Below are positions 7,417-16,536 of a stretch of DNA of 34,838 nucleotides, in pieces. Both the position numbers and the translations under genes were made by a program. The first letter of the stretch is position 1, and each line of letters begins with the position of its first letter. Below the pieces are notes generated by a model. The model did not search any database. It worked only from the letters and a program-made list of their open reading frames with translations, and had not been told where the DNA came from. This DNA is from Planctomycetota bacterium (GTDB lineage: Bacteria > Planctomycetota > Phycisphaerae > WQYP01), in the NCBI GenBank assembly GCA_021808485.1, contig JAKBBN010000032.1, positions 1-34,838 of the forward strand. The letters run 5' to 3'.

Positions 7417-10083
7417 ATGGCAGATAAACTGGTGTACTTTTTTGGCAACGGCCGGGCGGAAGGTTCCGCCAAGGATAAGGTTTTGCTTGGCGGCAAGGGG
7501 GCGAATCTGGCGGAGATGACCAACATCGGCCTGCCTGTGCCGCCCGGATTTACGATAACCACGGAATGCTGTGCGGCATATTACAAGGCCGGACAGAAAT
7601 TTCCGGAAGGTCTTGCAGCGCAGATTGATGAAAACATCGCCCTGCTGGAAACCGCTTTGGGCAAAATGCTGGGCGACCCCAAAAACCCGCTGCTGGTTTC
7701 CTGCCGCAGCGGCGCAGCGGTCTCCATGCCCGGCATGATGGACACGGTACTGAACATCGGTCTGACCGAGAAAATGGTGGAACCTCTGGCGGCGGCCAGC
7801 GGCAACCCGCGTTTCGTGTGGGATGCATGGCGGCGGCTGATTAATATGTTTGGTGATACGGTCATGGGTGTGGACCACCATCACTTTGAACATGAACTTT
7901 CCGCTGTAAAGGCGAAACGAAAAGTAAAACTGGATACCGATCTGGATGTTGAAGGACTGAAGGAAGTTTGTGCACGGTATCTTAAAGTGTACGAAAAGCA
8001 GACCCGGGAAAAATTCCCGACCGATCCGCGGCAGCAGATCATCAAATCCGTACAGGCGGTATTCCAGTCATGGATGAGCCCGCGGGCGATCAAATACCGG
8101 CAGATCAATGAAATCAGCGGATTGGCCGGCACAGCGGTAAATGTGCAGGCGATGGTGTTCGGCAATATGGGCGATGACTGCGCCACGGGCGTATGCTTTA
8201 CCCGCGACCCCTCCACCGGGGAAAATGTGTTTTACGGGGAATTTCTCGTAAACGCCCAAGGTGAAGATGTGGTGGCGGGCATTCGCACACCGCTGGAAAT
8301 CAAAAAGATGGGCGATGTTCTGCCGGATGCCTACGCGGAACTGCTTCGCGTAAAGGACATTCTGGAAAAGCATTTCCGTGATGTGCAGGACATGGAATTC
8401 ACCGTGGAACACAACACGTTTTACATGCTCCAGACACGCAATGGAAAGCGAACTGCCCAGGCGGCGGTCCGCTGTGCAGTGGAAATGGTGCAGGAAAAAC
8501 TGATTGATCAGAACACTGCGATTTTACGTGTGGATCCCGCAAGCCTGGATCAATTGCTGCATCCGTCACTGGATCCGAAGGCCAAACGGGATGATGTGGC
8601 CAAGGGGCTGCCGGCCTCCCCGGGCGCCGCGGTGGGAACGCTGGCCTTTACCGCGGAAGAAGCCGAAGCACGCCATGCCAAGGGTGAGAAAGTTATCCTA
8701 GTTCGCAAGGAAACTTCTCCGGAAGACATCGGCGGAATGCAGACAGCGGTAGGCATTTTGACCAGCACGGGCGGCATGACCAGCCACGCGGCCGTCGTGG
8801 CCCGCGGCATGGGCAAACCTTGCGTGGCCGGCTGCGGGGCGTTGAACATTGACGCCAAGGCCGGGACCGTGACGGTGGTCGGCGCCAACGGCAAAACCCG
8901 CAAATTCACCCGCAAAGATACGCTTTCGCTGGATGGAAGCACGGGCATGGTTTATGCGGGCAGCGTGCCGACGGTGAAGCCGGCGGTATCCGGTGATTTT
9001 GCCAAGCTTATGGGCTGGGCGGACGCGACTCGCAAATTGCTGGTGCGCACCAATGCCGATACGCCGAATGATGCACGCGTGGCGCGTGAATTCGGTGCCC
9101 AAGGCATCGGGCTGTGCCGCACCGAACATATGTTCTTTGAAGGCGACCGAATCGTTGCCGTGCGCGAAATGATTCTGGCGGAGAATGAAAAGGACCGCCG
9201 GGCGGCTCTTAAAAAGCTTCTTCCCTACCAGAAGAAGGATTTTGTGGGCATATTCAAGGCGATGGACGGCCTCCCGGTCACCATCCGCCTGCTGGACCCC
9301 CCGCTGCATGAGTTCCTGCCGCACGAGGAAAAGAATCAACGCGAGATGGCTCGACAATTGAAGGTGCCGCTGGACAAAGTGAAGCGGCGGGTTTCCGAGT
9401 TGCACGAAGCAAATCCGATGCTTGGATTCCGTGGATGCCGCCTTGCGGTTATTTTCCCGGAAATTCAGGAAATGCAGGTGCGGGCTATTTTTCTGGCCGC
9501 GGTGGAAACGGCGAAAAAAGGCGTCAAGGTGCTGCCGGAAATCATGATTCCGATTGTCAACACCGTCAAGGAGCTGGAATTCCTGCTGCCGAAGGTGCAT
9601 GCCGTGGCCAAGGAAGTGTTCGCCAAGGCGGGCAAGACCGTGGATTACAAGGTGGGCACCATGATTGAGCTGCCGCGTGCGGCCATCACTGCGGCAAAAA
9701 TCGCCGGGGAAGCGGAGTTTTTCAGCTTCGGTACCAATGATTTAACGCAGATGACATTTGGTTTTTCACGCGACGATGTGGCCTCATTTGTGCCGCGTTA
9801 TGTCGAGCTGGAAATCCTGCCGAAGGATCCATTCAATTCGCTGGATCAGGAAGGCGTGGGTGAACTGATCAAAATGGCCGTCGCCAGCGGCCGCGGCGCC
9901 CGGCCGGACCTTAAAGTGGGTATTTGTGGCGAACATGGCGGCGACCCATCATCAGTGGAATTCTGCCATCGCGTCGGACTGAATTACGTCAGTTGCTCGC
10001 CCTATCGCGTGCCGATCGCCCGGCTTGCCGCGGCACAGGCGGCGGTGAAGGAACGGACCGGCGCCAGCTACAGCACAAAATAA
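7417..10083 (+). CDS. ppdK: Pyruvate, phosphate dikinase
   Basis: PPDK interconverts pyruvate, ATP and phosphate with PEP, AMP and pyrophosphate in the cytoplasm, linking glycolysis and gluconeogenesis. The 888-aa length is normal for the family. The ATP-grasp nucleotide domain begins with KVLLGGKGANLAEMTNIGLPVPPGF (split here only for naming: LLGGKGANLAEM at about 23-34) and contains SCRSGAAVSMPGMMDT. The phosphohistidine domain carries GGMTSHAAVVARGMG with catalytic His457. The PEP-binding barrel follows, with GIGLCRTEHMF, FGTNDLTQMTFGFSRDD and the GICGEHGGDP segment holding the catalytic cysteine. The start at 7417 has an ideal GGAGGT 8 nt upstream. It has its own promoter and an intrinsic terminator, so it is probably monocistronic. 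Confidence 0.97.
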   Translation: MADKLVYFFGNGRAEGSAKDKVLLGGKGANLAEMTNIGLPVPPGFTITTECCAAYYKAGQKFPEGLAAQIDENIALLETALGKMLGDPKNPLLVSCRSGAAVSMPGMMDTVLNIGLTEKMVEPLAAASGNPRFVWDAWRRLINMFGDTVMGVDHHHFEHELSAVKAKRKVKLDTDLDVEGLKEVCARYLKVYEKQTREKFPTDPRQQIIKSVQAVFQSWMSPRAIKYRQINEISGLAGTAVNVQAMVFGNMGDDCATGVCFTRDPSTGENVFYGEFLVNAQGEDVVAGIRTPLEIKKMGDVLPDAYAELLRVKDILEKHFRDVQDMEFTVEHNTFYMLQTRNGKRTAQAAVRCAVEMVQEKLIDQNTAILRVDPASLDQLLHPSLDPKAKRDDVAKGLPASPGAAVGTLAFTAEEAEARHAKGEKVILVRKETSPEDIGGMQTAVGILTSTGGMTSHAAVVARGMGKPCVAGCGALNIDAKAGTVTVVGANGKTRKFTRKDTLSLDGSTGMVYAGSVPTVKPAVSGDFAKLMGWADATRKLLVRTNADTPNDARVAREFGAQGIGLCRTEHMFFEGDRIVAVREMILAENEKDRRAALKKLLPYQKKDFVGIFKAMDGLPVTIRLLDPPLHEFLPHEEKNQREMARQLKVPLDKVKRRVSELHEANPMLGFRGCRLAVIFPEIQEMQVRAIFLAAVETAKKGVKVLPEIMIPIVNTVKELEFLLPKVHAVAKEVFAKAGKTVDYKVGTMIELPRAAITAAKIAGEAEFFSFGTNDLTQMTFGFSRDDVASFVPRYVELEILPKDPFNSLDQEGVGELIKMAVASGRGARPDLKVGICGEHGGDPSSVEFCHRVGLNYVSCSPYRVPIARLAAAQAAVKERTGASYSTK

Positions 10084-10137
10084 GCGAATGCGGACACCCC
10101 ACGCATGACGCGGGGATTGTAAAATCTTAAAATTTCC

Positions 10138-10177
10138 GGACCTTGAAGGCGGGAGCGTCTTCAAGGTCCTTTTTTTT
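10138..10177 (+). terminator. Intrinsic terminator of ppdK
   Basis: A perfect 11-bp stem (GGACCTTGAAG at 10138-10148 with CTTCAAGGTCC at 10159-10169) encloses a 10-nt loop and is followed at once by eight T residues (10170-10177). It lies 54 bp after the ppdK stop. Confidence 0.93.
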
Positions 10178-10311
10178 ATATCACGCCCGATAACGCCGGC
10201 ACAACGCGCCCGACAGGCGCGGCGGCCAATGCACGGCTTTTCATCAAGATTTCAGCCATTCAGGCCGATGCAAACCTTTGGTTGTTCCGTTAAAGTCCCG
10301 GAGCATGCGTG

Positions 10312-11820
10312 ATGGCTGCATCGTCGAATATATTTACCGCAAAACACTCGTTGCAAAAACTTGTGACGGTGACACTTGCGGGTTGCGGGCTGCTGGCCGC
10401 TCTGGACCTGATGTGGATATGGCACCGCCGGACAATTTCCATATCGTTTTCTACGACGCGGATAATGGGGCCTTTGCTGGCGGACGGGTCGATCGATTAC
10501 CGCGAGGCGATTGATCATCACGCGGCGGTCGGCGTGAATCCGGCGAACAACGCGGCCATCGATCTGGTGCGGTCATTGGGCCCCGGGACGCTGGGAGCGG
10601 GCATGACCGGCCTTAACGCGATTAATAGAATCGGCATGAAAATGCTGCCGGCCCGGGGTCATTATTTTGTCCCGTTCCGCAGTTGCTATTTGAAGATGCA
10701 TCCGGAGGATGGGCATTTTGCCGGCCACGTACGGCCACATGGCAAACTGAGTCGGCACCCATTTTCGTCGGCCGCGCACCGCACCACGACGGAATGGCTT
10801 CGTTTGAACAGAATATCGCTGCATTGGGCGCGGATGGCGGCTGAAAAGTCGCGATTCTATATTCCGCTGCCGCGCCGCAGCCTGTCCTGGTACGCACTGC
10901 CTGATGCGCCGCTTCCTTATTTGCATAAATTACAGGAGTTGCAGGAAGCTCTGCTTCAGCAGGGAATGCTGCGCCTGGACCGCGGCGATGTGACAGGCTG
11001 CAGCAAGGATTTGCTGGCGGCGCATCGGCTGGCGGATCTGGTAGGCCAGGGGCCGACGATTCCACAGCGGATCAGTGCACGCAATATGGACATTCGCGCC
11101 AGCGAGGCGGATTGGACTCTATTAAGATCAACACGGATGACCGCGGCGGAAGCAGCGGCGTTTTCCGCATCAATGGCGGCGCTTCCGCGGTTACGGCCGT
11201 TGAGCGGCGCCGTGGATCATTTCGCCCGCTGGGCGGAGTTGGATTATGTGCAGGCCACGGCCGATGACTGGTGGGGCAATTCCGTGGGTCTGCATGAGGC
11301 CGGCTATCCGATTCGCATATCCGCGCTTCTACCGCCGAATTATACGGTTCGCATGCTGCGGATTAACCGCTGGTATGACCGCTTCACCAAGATATTCAGC
11401 ATACATGGCGCATTGGCCCGCCGCGATGCGATGGCGGCACTGGAAATACGGCTATCCGGTGCGGAGTCGGGAATATCCGCGTCCCGCCAGAGGCTGTATC
11501 TGAGCCTTGTTGGTGAAAACCTGAATTCCCTTGTACCGCTTTCCGCCCGGGAAAAGAGCGCCCGCCGGATCACCCGGACACTGCTGGCGCTGCGGCAGTA
11601 CACCGCCGATCATGGACACTATCCGACAAGCCTGAAACTGCTGGTGCCGGCATATCTTAAACGGATCCCCCGGGATGCCTTTACGGCCCGGCCGATCCTG
11701 CTGCTGCATGAAAATGGGGCATGTGCCCTGGTGATGGCGGCATCTTTCCATAGCCTTGCCGCGGGTGTGAACGGCCCGCTGGCAGGCAGCCAAATGGTGG
11801 TTAACCTGCCGCGTCGCTGA
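10312..11820 (+). CDS. Membrane-anchored protein of unknown function
   Basis: This 502-aa protein has one N-terminal membrane segment (about residues 15-36, ending in MWIWHRR) and a large, probably periplasmic body without cysteine pairs or recognised catalytic motifs. The C-terminal part (LLALRQYTADHGHYPTSL, then LVPAYLKRIPRDAF) has the style of a motif common in large planctomycete secreted proteins and pseudopilin-like C-termini, where a Y..DHG.YP..L segment is followed by P.yl..iP.D. The ATG at 10312 is favoured over the GTG one codon earlier because GGAG at 10300-10303 is 8 nt away. The function is unknown. It is downstream of the ppdK terminator, so it needs its own promoter, which I could not identify. 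Confidence 0.78.
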   Translation: MAASSNIFTAKHSLQKLVTVTLAGCGLLAALDLMWIWHRRTISISFSTTRIMGPLLADGSIDYREAIDHHAAVGVNPANNAAIDLVRSLGPGTLGAGMTGLNAINRIGMKMLPARGHYFVPFRSCYLKMHPEDGHFAGHVRPHGKLSRHPFSSAAHRTTTEWLRLNRISLHWARMAAEKSRFYIPLPRRSLSWYALPDAPLPYLHKLQELQEALLQQGMLRLDRGDVTGCSKDLLAAHRLADLVGQGPTIPQRISARNMDIRASEADWTLLRSTRMTAAEAAAFSASMAALPRLRPLSGAVDHFARWAELDYVQATADDWWGNSVGLHEAGYPIRISALLPPNYTVRMLRINRWYDRFTKIFSIHGALARRDAMAALEIRLSGAESGISASRQRLYLSLVGENLNSLVPLSAREKSARRITRTLLALRQYTADHGHYPTSLKLLVPAYLKRIPRDAFTARPILLLHENGACALVMAASFHSLAAGVNGPLAGSQMVVNLPRR

Positions 11821-11927
11821 GGCCGCGTGCATAAAATTTCCGGAGTCAAGCGATTGCCCGCCCGAACCAGCCGTCCGCTGCGCGGCAAATACACATCTAT
11901 TTGCACTCTTTACCCGGCTGGTCCTCC

Positions 11928-11945
11928 CCTGCCGTGGGGCAGGCC
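11928..11945. terminator. Weak hairpin between convergent genes
   Basis: CCTGCC and GGCAGG form a 6-bp stem with a 4-nt loop in the 157-bp gap between the convergent genes ending at 11820 and 11978. There is only a short pyrimidine run after it, so terminator function is uncertain. Confidence 0.25.
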
Positions 11946-11977
11946 TTTCATGGCGGGTCTTTGGACGCGGCGAAGAT

Positions 11978-14443
11978 TTACTGCAATTGCCATTTTCGCC
12001 GGAGCATCCATTCGGCGGTAATCCCTGCGACAAACAGTATAAAGAACATGGAATCGTTATAAAGCGGCAGGCTGCTGCGCTGAACCCGGTCACTGGACGG
12101 CTGGGCGGCAAGAATGCGTCTTTCCATGGAGCTGATACCGCCGAGTTCGCTGAATGCGCCGCCGGTTTCCGCGGCAATCCGGCGGAGAATTCGCGGTTCG
12201 GCGGCAAGTTTGTCCATTTCTCCGATCGGCGCGATGACATAAAAATCACTGCTGTCGGTTCCCAGCTTTTTTCCGCCCTTGTATGCGGTGAACACGACAT
12301 GATATTTACCCGGTAACGCGGGCATGATGTTTCGCTTGTAATTACCCGGCGCCGCATGCGATGCATGCATGCGCAGTTTTCTCGCTTTGCCGTTCGGGTA
12401 CGTAATATCGGCGAATCCATGCGCATAGGCGGTGGATTGGCCCTGCATATCCGTGACGGCCATTTTTAAACGCACGGGCTGGCCGCTCTCATAACGTTCC
12501 CGGCGGATCATGGCGGTAACCGAAGGACCGTGCGCAGTCTTCACCTTGCTTTCGCCGGCCAGCCAGCGGACGAGTTGCCCCCAGAAACGATGGTACGGCG
12601 ATCTTGCACCCATGGTGCCCAAAAGAAGATTCCAACGATAGGTCGTATCTCCGGCGAAGGCGGCTGTGCGGCCTTTGCCGTAGTGTTCAACCGCCAGCAC
12701 AATGGCCGGTTTGCCATGCACGTCAGCCCGCGGATCCACCAACAGCACGCTGGCGCCTGGTTTGGCGCCGGCAAATGCAACGCAGCCCGCCAAGTTGGGC
12801 AAGGTGGCCGTGCCGGACGCGCCTGATGCGGAGACAAACCAGCGGCCAATACCGCCGAAAATTGTGCTTTGCGCGCCAAACGCCGTTAGTTGCGGAACAA
12901 ACGGCGTGTTAAGCTGCGCCGGGCTTGTCGGAGACAGCAATATGGGAAATACCGGGGCCAAATCGGAATCTCCCCATGATCCGGCCGCAAAATTCTGCTG
13001 GCCGCCGATCATGATGAAACCCAGGCCATGGGTGACTGCCTGCTTCAACTGATCCTGCTGCGCCCGGGTGAGAAAGCTCTGTTTAACATCCCCAAGAATA
13101 ACTACCTTGAATTTCTCCCATTGCGCCAGCGAGGTGGGCACGGCGGATATGCCGTCATGTGCGCCGCGAACCATAAAATATCCCGGCCGCGTCTGGATGA
13201 GGCTTACCAGGCTTATGTTCGGATCCATGGCCAGGGTTGTTTCAAGCGGACCGACCTCCGGACGAACCCTGCCTTCAATATACAGCACGCGAATGCGGGG
13301 ATTGGTTATCAGCATGGGGAACTGCATTTTGTTGCCGGCGGCCGATCGCTCCTGTGGATCCACCGGAATGCTTGCCAGCAGCACCAGGCGGCCGACTTTC
13401 CGGGGCGTGAATTTGAATTTAACCTGTTGCGGCACCGGACCGCTTTCCAGCACCAGGCGATGCGATACCAATTCCTTTTTCCCCTCAAGCAGGGAGACCC
13501 GCACGGTTCGATCATTAAGTGCGGTGGAACGGACCAGAGCCGTAAGCGTTACTTCACTGCCGACCGGGGCTGATTGCGGGCCGTTGATGCGCACAATTTC
13601 GATTTCCGGCACCGCTTTAGCCTGCGTGGAAGTGCTGCCCACGCGCACGGTATAAACCGGCCGGCCCAATTGCGATATTGTGTTGATTTTGGTGGGACCA
13701 TTTTGAATGCCGTCACTGAACAGGACGATTTGCCGACAGCCGGCAGCCGCCGCCAGACGAATGGCAGTGGGCAGATCCGTTTCCCTGCCGTCCGGAGCGA
13801 TGGATGAAAGCTGACCCGCGGACCGCAGAGGACCGTTGTGTTTGCCGTCATACGCGAAATATTGCAATTTGAAATGATGCTGGAGCCTGTGCGCCATTAA
13901 CCGGGCGCCAAGCACGCTTTGCAGATAGCGGCTCGGTTCATTGGGTTGATCGCTGACGCTCATGGAACCGGAAGCATCAATCACAATCCCCAGCGTACTA
14001 ACATGATGCGGAATATTGACCCACGCAATAACCGGCTTAAACAGCAAAAGAATAAGACACACCATGCTGATCACGCGAAGCGCAAAAAGTGTGATCACGC
14101 GACGCCGGCCGAGGAACTGATACACCCGTTGGTAAAAAAGCCACACCGCCCCCGCCGCAAGCAGCGCGGTAAGAAAAATCGCCAGCCACGGGTTCCGCAT
14201 GGGCCCGATCAGGGCGGCACAAATTGCATAGACAACTGCCGCGGCGCCGGCGATAAGCGGCGTCCAGGGTATTGGCGGGCGCCGCGGTGCCCCCGCGGAA
14301 TCACCGGTTGCCGACGCCAGGGGCCGCCAGATCAGCCAGCCGTAGCCGAGCAGCGACACTCCAATAGCCCCCAGCACGATATCCCACCAGGCAAAACCAT
14401 GTTTGCCCAGAAAATCGATGCTTACACTGGCCAGAGGGTGCAT
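11978..14443 (-). CDS. VWA-domain membrane protein with glutamine amidotransferase-like domain
   Basis: This 821-aa protein has about four N-terminal membrane helices (near residues 20-40, 62-80, 88-104 and 118-138), then a von Willebrand factor A domain with an intact MIDAS start (DASGS, Asp156/Ser158/Ser160) and a later LFSDGIQNG. Residues about 255-365 look like an Ig-like or CARDB-type beta domain. About 390-615 resemble a class I glutamine amidotransferase fold (RVLYIEGRVRPE, IMIGGQQNFAAGSW, then an RTAAFAGDTTYRW segment), without a clear Cys-His pair. A beta-rich domain and a final membrane helix near 798-815 end the protein. Such proteins often occur with MoxR/DUF58/BatA genes, which are absent here. 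The start has AAGGTGG 6 nt upstream. It is last in the floA-led minus-strand set. Confidence 0.85.
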   Translation of the reverse strand: MHPLASVSIDFLGKHGFAWWDIVLGAIGVSLLGYGWLIWRPLASATGDSAGAPRRPPIPWTPLIAGAAAVVYAICAALIGPMRNPWLAIFLTALLAAGAVWLFYQRVYQFLGRRRVITLFALRVISMVCLILLLFKPVIAWVNIPHHVSTLGIVIDASGSMSVSDQPNEPSRYLQSVLGARLMAHRLQHHFKLQYFAYDGKHNGPLRSAGQLSSIAPDGRETDLPTAIRLAAAAGCRQIVLFSDGIQNGPTKINTISQLGRPVYTVRVGSTSTQAKAVPEIEIVRINGPQSAPVGSEVTLTALVRSTALNDRTVRVSLLEGKKELVSHRLVLESGPVPQQVKFKFTPRKVGRLVLLASIPVDPQERSAAGNKMQFPMLITNPRIRVLYIEGRVRPEVGPLETTLAMDPNISLVSLIQTRPGYFMVRGAHDGISAVPTSLAQWEKFKVVILGDVKQSFLTRAQQDQLKQAVTHGLGFIMIGGQQNFAAGSWGDSDLAPVFPILLSPTSPAQLNTPFVPQLTAFGAQSTIFGGIGRWFVSASGASGTATLPNLAGCVAFAGAKPGASVLLVDPRADVHGKPAIVLAVEHYGKGRTAAFAGDTTYRWNLLLGTMGARSPYHRFWGQLVRWLAGESKVKTAHGPSVTAMIRRERYESGQPVRLKMAVTDMQGQSTAYAHGFADITYPNGKARKLRMHASHAAPGNYKRNIMPALPGKYHVVFTAYKGGKKLGTDSSDFYVIAPIGEMDKLAAEPRILRRIAAETGGAFSELGGISSMERRILAAQPSSDRVQRSSLPLYNDSMFFILFVAGITAEWMLRRKWQLQ

Positions 14444-14613
14444 CAGCTACCACCTTTTACAGCAAGTCCGGCCGCGGAGGCGGCAACGGCATTTTTCCCA
14501 GCCCGTATTTTTTAAAGGCCGTCAGCGGCGACAAGGCGACGATTCCGCCCGCGAAAATCATAACGCACAAAGCGAAATTTTGTTGACCTTGGAATCTGGA
14601 ATTATGCTTCGGA

Positions 14614-15186
14614 TTATCGGCCGAAGGGAGATTGGTTGTCCTTCCGCATGCATACCGGTGGGCCAAGAAGTTCCGACATCAGATAAACCGTGCGAACGTT
14701 GGACGGGCTGGCCAGTACACGCCGAATCACACTGAGCGAATCCCGCTCACGTGAAACCCGGGGCGATGCCGACGTGGGTACCGCCGGTGCATTTCTTTTT
14801 GCGATCTGCGCCGCATTGGGTGCCGACACCGGGCCGGACTGCGGGGGCGGCGCGGCTTTAAGTTTTATGACAGCCCCGGTCGCCGGGCGACGGATACCGG
14901 AAGCGACGGACGGCGGCGGTTTGACGACCCGCACGGGCGGAACAGCCTTACGGGTGGGCGGGGGATTGCCCCCACCGGGTCGGATTTGTCCGGAAGCCGG
15001 ACGCGGCGCCGCACGGGCCTTGGCGGTGGCGGGTGGTGGAGGGCGATTCGCCGGCTGTGGGCCGACGGCTGGATTGTTCTCCGCCGCCCTGCGGCGGGCC
15101 TGCTCACGGGCAAGGTCCTGAATGGAAATCCTGCCGGCCAGAATTTCCTGCGCCAATAAACGCGGATCCTTGGGCAAATCAGCCAT
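14614..15186 (-). CDS. Proline/alanine-rich protein of unknown function
   Basis: This 190-aa protein has a short ordered N-terminus (DPRLLAQEILAGRISIQDLAREQARRR, seen as LLAQEILAG and IQDLAREQARR), a long Pro/Ala/Arg-rich disordered middle (about residues 38-140), and a conserved-looking C-terminus (SLSVIRRVLASPSNVRTVYL, then MSELLGPPVCMR). The arrangement suggests two short binding modules joined by a flexible tether. It starts 45 bp after floA stops, with GGTGACAGGAT just before the ATG, and precedes the VWA protein gene, so it is probably co-transcribed with both. The low-complexity middle is strongly GC-rich. I do not know the family. Confidence 0.65.
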   Translation of the reverse strand: MADLPKDPRLLAQEILAGRISIQDLAREQARRRAAENNPAVGPQPANRPPPPATAKARAAPRPASGQIRPGGGNPPPTRKAVPPVRVVKPPPSVASGIRRPATGAVIKLKAAPPPQSGPVSAPNAAQIAKRNAPAVPTSASPRVSRERDSLSVIRRVLASPSNVRTVYLMSELLGPPVCMRKDNQSPFGR

Positions 15187-15231
15187 ATCCTGTCACCATA
15201 ACAAATAGGTTTGAGCTCTGAAAATGAAAGC

Positions 15232-16311
15232 TCAACTATTTTCCGTGGCGGGCTTATCCCCCACTGGATTGCCGCCGCCGATTGATTCACGCATTTGCGT
15301 ATCTGCTTGAATATTTTTCATTTTATAGTAATCCATGATACCCAAGTTGCCATTGCGAAAGGCTTCCGCCATGGCCAAGGGAATTTGCGCTTCCGCCTCA
15401 ATCAGTTTTGCGCGGTTGAATTGCGCCAATGCACGGTTTTCCTGATCCAGTGCCACGGCCAGCGCGCGGCGCTTTTCCGCCTCCGCCTGGGCCAACTGTT
15501 TCGCGGCTTCCGCCTGAACAATCTGCAATTTGGCCCCCACGTTTTCACTCACGTCCACGTCGGCTATGTCAATGGACAGTATCTGGTAGGATGTACCGGC
15601 ATCAAGGCCGTTGGCCAGTACGGCACGGCTGATCATGTCCGGTCTTTCCAGAACGTCCTTGTACGTTGCCGCCGAGCCAATGGCCGCCACGATGCCCTGC
15701 CCCACCCGCGCGACAATTGTTCCCTCACCGGCGCCACTGACAAGCTGCCGCATGTTCGTTCGGACCGTCACGCGAGCCTTCACGCGAAGCTGAATGCCAT
15801 CCTTGGCGACACCATCATGTGTTTGGGCGCCGCTTTCCGAACTAGGCACGTCAATGACACGCGGATTAACGCTGGTTTGGACGGCATCCAGTACATCCCG
15901 ACCGGCCAGGTCAATCGCCGCCGCCTGATCCCACGGCAGGTCAATGGCGGCCCGGTGCGCGGCAATCATGGCGCGGACAACGTTGGGCACGCGCCCCTGG
16001 GACATATAATGGGATTCAAGCTGCTTGGTTTCGATATTGATGCCCGCCTGCGTGAGCGTAATCTTTGCTTTCACGATCACACTGGCATCAACCGGCCGGA
16101 AACGCATTCCGATAAGCGTAAAAATGCTGATGTCCGCTCCGGCGGAAAGGGCTTGAATCCACAGGCCGAATACCTTGGCAATGGTAATAAACAACAAAAT
16201 AAACACGATAACCACAACAGCCAGCACGGCCACCATGAAAATGGTGCCGGTGCCGGAACTGGCCAAGGGTAACCGCAAATTATTAAATATCAGGCTTATC
16301 GCACTGGTCAT
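15232..16311 (-). CDS. floA: Flotillin-like protein FloA
   Basis: FloA is a bacterial flotillin that assembles in functional membrane microdomains and affects membrane fluidity and protein complex assembly. The 359-aa product has a hydrophobic membrane hairpin at about residues 23-47, then the FloA/SPFH body ([43 protein letters not shown] seen as [34 protein letters not shown]), an Ala/Glu-rich coiled coil ([21 protein letters not shown]) and the family ending around [16 protein letters not shown]. The ATG at 16309-16311 has a GGGGG run 9 nt upstream; an ATG seven codons earlier is the alternative. A good promoter lies upstream. The usual partner NfeD is not next to it; instead it is followed by a proline-rich protein and a VWA protein. 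Confidence 0.93.
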   Translation of the reverse strand: MTSAISLIFNNLRLPLASSGTGTIFMVAVLAVVVIVFILLFITIAKVFGLWIQALSAGADISIFTLIGMRFRPVDASVIVKAKITLTQAGINIETKQLESHYMSQGRVPNVVRAMIAAHRAAIDLPWDQAAAIDLAGRDVLDAVQTSVNPRVIDVPSSESGAQTHDGVAKDGIQLRVKARVTVRTNMRQLVSGAGEGTIVARVGQGIVAAIGSAATYKDVLERPDMISRAVLANGLDAGTSYQILSIDIADVDVSENVGAKLQIVQAEAAKQLAQAEAEKRRALAVALDQENRALAQFNRAKLIEAEAQIPLAMAEAFRNGNLGIMDYYKMKNIQADTQMRESIGGGNPVGDKPATENS

Positions 16312-16362
16312 GACAATTAACCCCCGTAACATGCCGAAAAAGATACGCGTTCAATGCCGGTA

Positions 16363-16391
16363 ACAATAGACACGGATAGAACTGCTGTCAA
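16363..16391 (-). promoter_or_regulatory. Sigma-70 type promoter for floA
   Basis: On the minus strand TTGACA (16391-16386) and TATTGT (16368-16363) are separated by exactly 17 bp. It lies about 50 bp before the floA start, so floA is transcribed separately from the sigma factor gene upstream. Confidence 0.75.
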
Positions 16392-16536
16392 ATAAGTCAA
16401 CGGGGGCAGGAAGAATGAAACGCGACACCCCCATCCCGAAAAACTGCGTTTCCGGATGACCGCGGAGCCTGATGAACGCGGCGGGACATCGCAAGCGACC
16501 GGCCGGAGAGGCCCGCCGGTTTAAACGGGAAAAATG

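Noticed and set aside
8698..9600. 300-codon minus-strand frame
   Set aside because: It is antisense to the PPDK gene; codon bias of the sense strand explains the lack of stops.
14457..14561. 34-codon frame (start MIFAGGIVALSPL) between the proline-rich and VWA genes, 13 bp before the VWA start
   Set aside because: It has a hydrophobic stretch and a sensible position, but no ribosome binding site and an uncertain start; the longer version begins with TTG inside the upstream gene. It may still be real.
15295..16272. 325-codon plus-strand frame
   Set aside because: It is antisense to floA, and its His/Asn/Arg-rich composition is typical of such shadows.
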